Source: Rhodococcus oxybenzonivorans
GTDB lineage: Bacteria > Actinomycetota > Actinomycetes > Mycobacteriales > Mycobacteriaceae
Direction: 5' to 3'
Assembly: GCF_003130705.1 (NCBI RefSeq)
Contig: NZ_CP021354.1
Span: 806,001-870,000, forward strand
DNA: 64,000 bases
Part shown: one piece after another, positions 55,030 to 64,000 of the stretch
How positions within the stretch are numbered: position 1 is the stretch's first letter
Layout: each line of letters begins with the position of its first letter
The notes under the pieces: model-generated
What the model saw: only the letters and a program-made list of their open reading frames with translations
Told to the model about the DNA's origin: nothing
Databases searched by the model: none
Program-made: the position numbers and the translations under genes

Positions 55030-55815
55030 ATGCTCTCGAACCAACTACGCACCGAGCTGGCCGATCAGCTCGACGCCGCAGAGCGCAGTCGCATTCCCGT
55101 CGGGCCCCTGACCGCCGCCCATCCGGACATCGACGTCGTCGACGCATACGAGATCGCGTTGATCAACATCCGCCGCCGGCTGCAGCACGGCGCGAAGGTT
55201 GTCGGGCACAAGGTAGGTCTGTCGTCTCTCGCCATGCAGCAGATGATGGGTGTCGACGAACCCGACTACGGGCATCTGCTCGCCGACATGGAGGTGTTCG
55301 AGGACCAACCCGTCGACACGGCTCGGTTCTGCTACCCGAGAGTCGAGGTTGAGGTGGCTTTCGTCCTCGGCGCCGATCTTCCGGGAGCGGACTGCACCGA
55401 GCAGGACGTCCTCGATGCCACAGTGGCGTACGCGCCGTCCATCGAGTTGATCGACAGCCGCATCAAGGACTGGAAGATCGGCCTGGCCGACACTATCGCC
55501 GACAACGCGTCTTCCGCAGGGTTCGTGCTCGGCACCGACCGGGTGCGCCCGTCCGACATCGACATCAAGGCCATCGACGCCGTCCTGACCCGCAACGGTG
55601 AGCTCATCGCCGAGGGCCGCAGCGACGCGGTGCTCGGCAACCCGGTGACGGCCGTCGCCTGGCTGGCGCGGAAGGTCGACAGTTTCGGCGTCCGGTTGAG
55701 AGCCGGCGACATCGTGCTTCCCGGTTCGTGCACCCGCGCCATCGACGCTCGTCCCGGCGATCACTTTCGAGCCGAGTTCAGTGGACTCGGAACCGTCTCT
55801 CTGCAGTTCAAGTAG
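55030..55815 (+). CDS. hsaE: 2-hydroxypentadienoate hydratase-type enzyme HsaE
   Basis: A 261-residue member of the MhpD/HpcG hydratase family. In steroid breakdown it hydrates 2-hydroxyhexa-2,4-dienoate, the piece released from ring A by HsaD, to 4-hydroxy-2-oxohexanoate. Motifs: [20 protein letters not shown] near residue 55, [15 protein letters not shown] and [13 protein letters not shown] with metal-binding acids, and [13 protein letters not shown] near the end. It leads the hsaE-hsaG-hsaF operon behind a KstR box. The ATG has GGAAGG about ten bases upstream. Confidence 0.92.
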   Translation: MLSNQLRTELADQLDAAERSRIPVGPLTAAHPDIDVVDAYEIALINIRRRLQHGAKVVGHKVGLSSLAMQQMMGVDEPDYGHLLADMEVFEDQPVDTARFCYPRVEVEVAFVLGADLPGADCTEQDVLDATVAYAPSIELIDSRIKDWKIGLADTIADNASSAGFVLGTDRVRPSDIDIKAIDAVLTRNGELIAEGRSDAVLGNPVTAVAWLARKVDSFGVRLRAGDIVLPGSCTRAIDARPGDHFRAEFSGLGTVSLQFK

Positions 55816-55826
55816 GAGTTGTATTC

Positions 55827-56729
55827 ATGACCAAGGCAAGTGTGGCGATCGTCGGTTCAGGCAACATCAGCACCGACCTGCTCTACAAACTGCAGCGATC
55901 CGAATGGCTCGAGCCGCGGTGGATGATCGGCATCGATCCCGACAGCGAGGGCCTCGCCCGCGCGCGCAAGCTGGGTCTGGAGACGTCCGCCGAGGGCGTC
56001 GACTGGTTGCTGAACCAGCCGGAGAAGCCCGACCTGGTGTTCGAGGCGACCTCCGCCTACGTGCACCGCGAGGCGGCGCCCCGATACGAGGCAGCAGGCA
56101 TCCGGGCTGTCGACCTGACACCGGCCGCGGTCGGGCCCGCCGTCGTCCCGCCGGCCAACCTGCGTGAACACCTCGGCGCCCCCAACGTCAACATGATCAC
56201 CTGCGGGGGGCAGGCCACCATCCCGATCGTGTACGCGGTGTCCCGGGTCGTGTCCGTGCCCTACGCCGAGATCGTCGCCTCGGTCGCATCGGTCTCCGCC
56301 GGCCCCGGCACCCGCGCCAACATCGACGAGTTCACCAAGACCACCAGCCGTGGCATCGAGACCATCGGCGGGGCGCAGCGCGGCAAGGCCATCATCATCC
56401 TCAACCCGGCCGACCCGCCGATGATCATGCGCGACACGATCTTCTGCGCGATCCCCGAGGATGCCGACCGTGCCGCCATCACTGATTCCATCCACCGGGT
56501 GGTGGCGGACATCCAGCAGTACGTCCCCGGTTACCGGCTGCTCAACGAACCGCAGTTCGACGACCCCAGCGTCGTGTCCGGCGGACAGGCCACGGTCACC
56601 ACCTTCGTCGAGGTCGAGGGGGCAGGCGACTTCCTGCCCCCGTACGCGGGCAACCTCGACATCATGACCGCAGCGGCAACCAAGGTGGGCGAAGAGATCG
56701 CCCAGAAGCTCCTGAGCGTGGAGGCGTGA
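55827..56729 (+). CDS. hsaG: Acylating aldehyde dehydrogenase HsaG
   Basis: A 300-residue CoA-acylating aldehyde dehydrogenase that makes propionyl-CoA from the propanal released by HsaF. The NAD motif is [13 protein letters not shown] at the N-terminus, and the catalytic Cys is in [14 protein letters not shown] near residue 130. The ending fits the family ([19 protein letters not shown]). It forms a channelling complex with HsaF, whose gene overlaps it by four bases. AGGAG precedes the ATG. Confidence 0.94.
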   Translation: MTKASVAIVGSGNISTDLLYKLQRSEWLEPRWMIGIDPDSEGLARARKLGLETSAEGVDWLLNQPEKPDLVFEATSAYVHREAAPRYEAAGIRAVDLTPAAVGPAVVPPANLREHLGAPNVNMITCGGQATIPIVYAVSRVVSVPYAEIVASVASVSAGPGTRANIDEFTKTTSRGIETIGGAQRGKAIIILNPADPPMIMRDTIFCAIPEDADRAAITDSIHRVVADIQQYVPGYRLLNEPQFDDPSVVSGGQATVTTFVEVEGAGDFLPPYAGNLDIMTAAATKVGEEIAQKLLSVEA

Positions 56730-57763
56730 GCACGATGGTTCATTTCGACCCCAGCTGGGACATTCGCGTCACCGACACGTCGTTGCGGGACGGCTCCCAC
56801 CACAAGCGCCATCAGTTCACCGGTGACGAGGTGCGGGCGATCGTCGGCGCCCTCGACAATGCGGGAGTCCCCGTCATCGAGGTCACTCACGGTGACGGAT
56901 TGGGCGGTTCGTCGTTCAACTACGGCTTCTCCAAGGTGCCCGAGCAGGAACTCATCTCCATCGCCGTCGACACGGCGAAGAACGCGAAAATCGCCTTCCT
57001 GATGCTGCCCGGCCTGGGTATCAAGGACGACATCATCGTCGCTCAGGACAACGGCGCGTCGATCTGCCGGATCGCGACCCATTGCACCGAGGCGGACGTC
57101 TCGATCCAGCACTTCGGACTGGCCCGCGAGCGCGGCCTCGAAACCGTCGGCTTCCTCATGATGGCTCACTCCATTGCGCCGGAGAAGCTCGCCAAGCAGG
57201 CCCGGATCATGGCGGACGCCGGATGCCAGTGCGTCTACGTCGTCGACTCGGCCGGTGCCCTCGTCCTCGAGCAGGTGTCCGACCGGGTCGAAGCGCTGGT
57301 GCAGGAACTGGGGTCGGACGCGCAGGTAGGGTTCCACGGCCACGAGAACCTCGGTCTAGGAGTGGCCAACTCGATCGCCGCGGTCCGCGCGGGAGCTAAG
57401 CAGATCGACGGCAGCACAAGACGGTTCGGTGCCGGTGCCGGCAACGCCCCCGTCGAGGCGTTCGTGGGAGTATGCGACAAGATCGGTGTCAAGACCGGAA
57501 TCGACTTCTTCGCGATCGCCGACGCCGCCGAGGACGTGGTACGGCCGGTGATGCCGGCCGAGTGTCTCCTCGACCGCCAGGCTCTGATGATGGGGTACGC
57601 AGGCGTGTACTCGAGCTTCCTCAAGCACGCCGAACGCCAAGCCGAGCGATACGGCGTCTCGTCCGCCGAACTCCTCGTCCGCGCAGGCAAGCGCAAGCTC
57701 GTCGGTGGACAGGAAGATCAGCTCATCGACATCGCGTTGGAGCTGCAAAAAGAGCGCCTGTGA
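56726..57763 (+). CDS. hsaF: 4-hydroxy-2-oxoacid aldolase HsaF
   Basis: A 345-residue DmpG-type aldolase that splits 4-hydroxy-2-oxohexanoate into pyruvate and propanal. The opening [20 protein letters not shown] has the catalytic Arg, metal-binding Asp and His residues. [15 protein letters not shown] supplies two further metal-binding His, and a C-terminal communication domain binds HsaG. The GTG overlaps the hsaG stop as GTGA; an ATG three codons later (MVHFDPSWD) is an alternative. A long hairpin follows directly. Confidence 0.94.
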   Translation: MSTMVHFDPSWDIRVTDTSLRDGSHHKRHQFTGDEVRAIVGALDNAGVPVIEVTHGDGLGGSSFNYGFSKVPEQELISIAVDTAKNAKIAFLMLPGLGIKDDIIVAQDNGASICRIATHCTEADVSIQHFGLARERGLETVGFLMMAHSIAPEKLAKQARIMADAGCQCVYVVDSAGALVLEQVSDRVEALVQELGSDAQVGFHGHENLGLGVANSIAAVRAGAKQIDGSTRRFGAGAGNAPVEAFVGVCDKIGVKTGIDFFAIADAAEDVVRPVMPAECLLDRQALMMGYAGVYSSFLKHAERQAERYGVSSAELLVRAGKRKLVGGQEDQLIDIALELQKERL

Positions 57764-57778
57764 GTGCGGCTACGCCGC

Positions 57779-57822
57779 CTGTGAGTACTTCCTAACCTCC
57801 CGCGGTTAATAAGTACTCACAG
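57779..57822. terminator. Bidirectional hairpin after hsaF
   Basis: CTGTGAGTACTT (57779-57790) pairs perfectly with AAGTACTCACAG (57811-57822). Inside the loop TAACC pairs with GGTTA, so the stem can extend inward after a small bulge. It lies between hsaF and the converging VOC gene, which ends one base later, and so probably terminates both transcripts. Confidence 0.75.
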
Positions 57823-57823
57823 G

Positions 57824-58201
57824 TCAGCGGGCTGTTTCCCAGAGCCCGACCATGTTGCCTTCGGTATCGGTGAAGTAGGCGGCGAACCCCATCGTGCCGA
57901 CGGGTGTCTTGCCGGTGACCGTCTTTCCGCCGAGCGATTCGACCTTCTCCAGTGCGGCGTCGATGCTCTCGACGTCGACGACGACGACAGGGGACTTCAC
58001 CTCGTCGCGCTGCATCATGCCGCCGTTGATGAACCCGGGCTCGGTGGGCATTCCGCTCTCGCCCACCGGTCCGGTGGTGACCATGCTGTAGTCCATCTCC
58101 GGGATCTCGGCGATGGCCCAGTCGAACGCGTCGCGGTAGAACGCGCGGGCGCGCTCGCCGTCGTCGAAGGGGATTTCGAAATGCACGATTCTGCCTGTCA
58201 T
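57824..58201 (-). CDS. VOC/glyoxalase-family protein
   Basis: A 125-residue vicinal-oxygen-chelate protein with two beta-alpha-beta-beta-beta repeats. IVHFEIPFDDGERARAFYRD carries the first ligand His, and MGFAAYFTDTEGNMVGLWET carries the last with the characteristic DTEGN. The start is fixed by GGAGG seven bases before the ATG. It lies between two steroid operons and converges on hsaF, but proteins of this size have many roles (glyoxalase, dioxygenase, resistance), so its part in steroid degradation is unproved. Confidence 0.82.
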   Translation of the reverse strand: MTGRIVHFEIPFDDGERARAFYRDAFDWAIAEIPEMDYSMVTTGPVGESGMPTEPGFINGGMMQRDEVKSPVVVVDVESIDAALEKVESLGGKTVTGKTPVGTMGFAAYFTDTEGNMVGLWETAR

Positions 58202-58294
58202 GGGTTGCCTCCGGCTTGGCGGAAAACCGCCGTGTCCGACGGCACTTTTCAGCGTAAGTCGCCGGGTTCGCAGGCGAAAGGGGTCCACATAGCT

Positions 58295-58348
58295 TCGCCC
58301 GATGTGCCATCGGGCGCAGGCGAACTGCACCCCTGACACATCGGGCGA
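58295..58348. terminator. Pair of competing hairpins downstream of kshA operon
   Basis: TCGCCCGATGTG (58295-58306) pairs perfectly with CACATCGGGCGA (58337-58348) across 30 bases. The core CGCCCGATG (58296-58304) also pairs perfectly with CATCGGGCG (58308-58316) across three bases. The two stems share one arm and cannot form together. The site lies just downstream of the last gene of the leftward kshA transcript and upstream of the VOC gene, so termination is the simplest role; a switch is possible. Confidence 0.5.
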
Positions 58349-58370
58349 GAGCAGGGTGGGAACCGGACCG

Positions 58371-58718
58371 CTACTCGCGGTGATCGCGCACGTCGATGAA
58401 CCCCTCCATCACCGCGTGGTTGATGCTGTCCCACAGCCGCGGGCATCCGTCCTGAAGGGCGGTGGGCTGCCCCTCCGCGGCCCGGTCGCGAAACGTCGGA
58501 CACGTCTTCGCCGGGTCGCTCGTCCATTGGACGCTGGTGTGTTTGAGACTGTTCTTGCGCACCAGGACGCAGGTGCCGCAAGTGCGGCACTCGACCTCGT
58601 TCATTCCGTCGTCGAGGTAGTTGGCCTTGTCGGCCATCGTCTGCGCATGAATGGCCTCGAGCCGAGCAGGTTGCCCGGCGTAGTCGGGAGCTTTGGCCCA
58701 TTCGGTCGAGGCACTCAT
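58371..58718 (-). CDS. Small Cys-motif protein linked to kshA
   Basis: A 115-residue cytoplasmic protein encoded two bases after the kshA stop. The centre has EVECRTCGTCVLVRKNSLKH with three closely spaced Cys, and later ...TCPTFRD and DGCPRLWDSI add two more, a pattern that could bind an Fe-S cluster or zinc. Trp-rich ends suggest a compact domain. It resembles the conserved unknown protein found with kshA in mycobacterial and rhodococcal cholesterol clusters (Rv3527-like, from memory). It could help electron delivery or assembly of the Rieske oxygenase, but no experiment is implied by sequence. ATG start; no strong ribosome site, so coupling to kshA is likely. Confidence 0.7.
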   Translation of the reverse strand: MSASTEWAKAPDYAGQPARLEAIHAQTMADKANYLDDGMNEVECRTCGTCVLVRKNSLKHTSVQWTSDPAKTCPTFRDRAAEGQPTALQDGCPRLWDSINHAVMEGFIDVRDHRE

Positions 58719-58720
58719 GA

Positions 58721-59896
58721 TCAGACCTGCGCTTCCTTGTTCTCGGAGCCGGCGGTCACCGTCTGCTCCGCGGCCTCTCGCTCGGCCTTCTGCCGGGCCA
58801 GGTTCTCCTCCACCTCGTGCTGCCAGGCCTCGTTGGCCTTGGTGGTGTCGACCTCGAACTCGAAACGCTGCGTCATCTTCTCGGTGACGTCGGCGACATC
58901 GACGTAGAACTGGTCGTACCACCGTCGCAGCTGGTAGACCGGGCCGTCCTCTTCGCACAGCAGGGGATTGTCGATCTTGGTCTTGTTCTTCCAGATTTCG
59001 ACGTCCTGCAGGAAGCCCTCGGCGATGCCCTCGGTGAACTTGGCCGCCAACTTGTCGGCGGTGTCGTCGTCGATGCCGGTCGGCTTCTTGACGGTGACGC
59101 CGTACTGGAGCATGAACGAATTGTTCGTCACCGGATAGTGGCAGTTGATGAGGACGCTCTCGACCTCGTACCCGCCGTAACTGTTCCACAGCGGATTGAT
59201 CATGTAGGACGGCCCGTAGTACGCGGCCTCGGAGCGCAACAGCGACTCCATGCCGTACTGCGTCGCCATCCCCACGTCGGGGCGACCCTTCGTGTTGAGG
59301 TACTGGGTCGCGATGTGGCCTTCGAAGACGTTCTTGAAGTACGTCGGAAATGCGTAGTGGATGTAGAAGAAGTGCGCCATGTCGACCACGTTGTCGATGA
59401 TTTCGCGGCAATTGGCGCCTTCGATCAGCATCGAGTTCCAGGTCCAGTCGGTCCATTCGTCGCTGTATGCGCCGTCGATCCGGGGGATGGTCACCTCGTC
59501 GGGCGGCGGATTGCCCTCGGGGTCGTTCCAGACGAAGAGCTGCCCGTTCCGCTCCAGCGTGGTCCACGACCGCGTCCGCGCGATCGGCGGCACCCGGCGT
59601 GCGTAGGGAATGCTCGTGCACTTGCCGTTGCCGCCCCAGCGCCAGTCGTGGAACGGGCACGCCACGGAATCGCCCTTGACCGAACCCTGGGAGAGGTCAC
59701 CGCCCATGTGGCGGCAGTAGGCGTCCAGAACTTTCAGTTCGCCTTTGCTGTCGGCGAAGACTACGAGCTTGGTGCCGAAAGCCAGGACCGAATGCGGATT
59801 GCCGTCCTTGAATGTCTTGGTCAAGCCGAGGCAGTGCCAACCACGCGCGAAGCGGGTCTGGACAGTGCCTACATCGATCTCGCGAATCTGCGCCAT
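58721..59896 (-). CDS. kshA: 3-ketosteroid 9-alpha-hydroxylase oxygenase, KshA
   Basis: A 391-residue Rieske oxygenase that hydroxylates C9 of androstadienedione, which leads to opening of ring B. The Rieske cluster ligands are in YCRHMGGDLSQ and SVACPFHDWRW (Cys-x-His and Cys-x-x-His). The mononuclear iron site is in REIIDNVVDMAHFFYIHYAF, where Asp and two His fit the 2-His-1-carboxylate triad. It needs the reductase KshB, which is not in the window. The start at MAQIREID is chosen because GAAGG lies just before it; an upstream ATG at 59917 would add seven residues. The promoter gap towards hsaA holds an exact KstR box. Confidence 0.93.
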   Translation of the reverse strand: MAQIREIDVGTVQTRFARGWHCLGLTKTFKDGNPHSVLAFGTKLVVFADSKGELKVLDAYCRHMGGDLSQGSVKGDSVACPFHDWRWGGNGKCTSIPYARRVPPIARTRSWTTLERNGQLFVWNDPEGNPPPDEVTIPRIDGAYSDEWTDWTWNSMLIEGANCREIIDNVVDMAHFFYIHYAFPTYFKNVFEGHIATQYLNTKGRPDVGMATQYGMESLLRSEAAYYGPSYMINPLWNSYGGYEVESVLINCHYPVTNNSFMLQYGVTVKKPTGIDDDTADKLAAKFTEGIAEGFLQDVEIWKNKTKIDNPLLCEEDGPVYQLRRWYDQFYVDVADVTEKMTQRFEFEVDTTKANEAWQHEVEENLARQKAEREAAEQTVTAGSENKEAQV

Positions 59897-59925
59897 TGTG
59901 CCTTCACATCCCTTCATGCTGTCAG

Positions 59926-59939
59926 TAGAACACGTTATA
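59926..59939. promoter_or_regulatory. KstR operator near kshA
   Basis: TAGAACACGTTATA is identical to the box at 54883 and fits the KstR consensus fully. It lies 30 bases before the kshA ATG in the divergent kshA-hsaA gap. It is probably the main control site for the leftward transcript. Confidence 0.85.
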
Positions 59940-60028
59940 GAAGTTCCTCACGATCCGCCAGATTTCGAGAGGCTTTCTTCGAGCGCTGAGGCGTCGAACT
60001 GCGTCTTTGCCCGAGGCTCGACAGAAAT

Positions 60029-60042
60029 GGGAACGTGTTCTA
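60029..60042. promoter_or_regulatory. Second KstR-like operator near hsaA
   Basis: GGGAACGTGTTCTA matches the KstR consensus TNNAACNNGTTNNA except for the first base, keeping AACNNGTT and the final A. It lies 44 bases before the preferred hsaA GTG, so each divergent transcript would have its own box. A weaker site than the other two. Confidence 0.6.
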
Positions 60043-60085
60043 GTCTCAGAGAGTGAGTGAACCATCGACGAGACAGGAGCGTCCT

Positions 60086-63633
<3,548 letters not shown>

Positions 63634-63657
63634 GGCACTTGCCTTCCCGGGTCACAT

Positions 63658-64000
63658 TCACATCGCGACTCCGATGTATTTGGTTTCGAGGAACTCGTCG
63701 ATGCCGGTGAGCCCACCTTCGCGGCCCAGCCCGGATTCCTTCACCCCGCCGAACGGTGCCGCCGGGTTGGACACGACTCCCTGGTTGAGGCCCACCATTC
63801 CCGTTTCGAGGGCTTCGCTTACTCGCAGACCGCGTTTCAGGTTCTCGGTGTAGACGTAGGCCACCAGCCCGTACGGGGTGTCGTTGGCCCGCTCGATCGC
63901 CTCCGCCTCGGTGTCGAAGGTGCTGATCGCGGCCACGGGTCCGAAGATTTCGTTGTGGCACATCTCGGCGTCGTCCGGCACGCCCGTCAAGACGGTTGCC
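63658..64000 (-). CDS. Aldehyde dehydrogenase, succinate-semialdehyde type, C-terminal fragment
   Basis: The frame is open to the right edge of the window, so this is the last 113 residues of a gene whose start lies outside. EIFGPVAAISTFDTEAEAIE, ANDTPYGLVAYVYTENLKRG and PFGGVKESGLGREGG are standard ALDH C-terminal motifs, and the last pair is the GabD style. It therefore probably oxidises succinate semialdehyde or a related aldehyde with NAD(P). The catalytic Cys and the cofactor site are not in view. It converges on hsaB, and a role in steroid breakdown cannot be judged. Confidence 0.85.
   Translation of the reverse strand, partial: ATVLTGVPDDAEMCHNEIFGPVAAISTFDTEAEAIERANDTPYGLVAYVYTENLKRGLRVSEALETGMVGLNQGVVSNPAAPFGGVKESGLGREGGLTGIDEFLETKYIGVAM

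Overview
The window is high-GC actinobacterial DNA, most likely from a large-genome Rhodococcus. The reasons are the strong G/C bias at third codon positions, the frequent GTG starts, the translationally coupled operons, a very large NRPS, and a KstR-controlled steroid ring-degradation cluster in rhodococcal style. The genus is inferred from gene content; no database search was run.

Layout. 1-216: 3' end of an alpha/beta hydrolase. 275-2524: Rrf2 regulator, flavohemoprotein (NO detoxification) and a small membrane protein; the last two are each broken by an apparent one-base insertion. 2547-4915: LysR regulator divergent from type II NADH dehydrogenase. 4919-11831 (minus strand): purine breakdown, comprising guanine deaminase, a two-subunit xanthine dehydrogenase with an unusual Fe-S/Mo fusion, urate oxidase, HIU hydrolase and OHCU decarboxylase. 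12058-29997: one 5,979-residue NRPS, C-A-T-C-A-T-C-A-T-C-A-T-E-C-A-T-TE, preceded by an IdeR/DtxR-like iron box. 30035-34089: two small unknown genes, then PuuE-type allantoinase, allantoicase and an aldolase-like DUF6986 protein, which complete the purine route on the far side of the NRPS. 34155-34736: a small unknown transcription unit with a clear promoter and a perfect operator palindrome.

34844-46126 is the most unusual part. It is a ten-gene operon in which eight of nine junctions overlap by 4 bases. It starts from a promoter whose spacer carries a Zur-like 7-1-7 palindrome. It encodes an ATP-grasp ligase, a DUF364-like protein, an SbnA-like PLP enzyme, a dipeptide-epimerase-like enolase-superfamily enzyme, an MFS exporter (one apparent frameshift), a SAM methyltransferase and a complete Opp-type ABC importer. 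This reads as synthesis, export and re-import of a small amino-acid-derived metallophore, probably for zinc. Converging on it is a CtpC-like P1B metal exporter with its DUF1490/PacL partner (46148-48650).

48675-53786: a holin-like membrane protein, a MoxR-DUF58-DUF4129 gene set and an NlpC/P60 hydrolase. 53948-63633: steroid catabolism, with a MaoC hydratase divergent from hsaE-hsaG-hsaF, and kshA plus a Cys-rich partner divergent from hsaA-hsaD-hsaC-hsaB. Exact or near KstR boxes lie at both divergent promoters. 63658-64000: 3' part of an aldehyde dehydrogenase.

How the genes work together: purine nitrogen and carbon recovery is split into two loci around the NRPS. Two loci look metal-responsive, iron for the NRPS and zinc for the Opp-linked operon, and they sit near a metal-efflux pair. 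The right end opens steroid ring B (KshA) and degrades rings A/B down to pyruvate and propionyl-CoA. Three genes carry single-base frameshifts near G/C runs, which may be sequencing errors rather than real decay.
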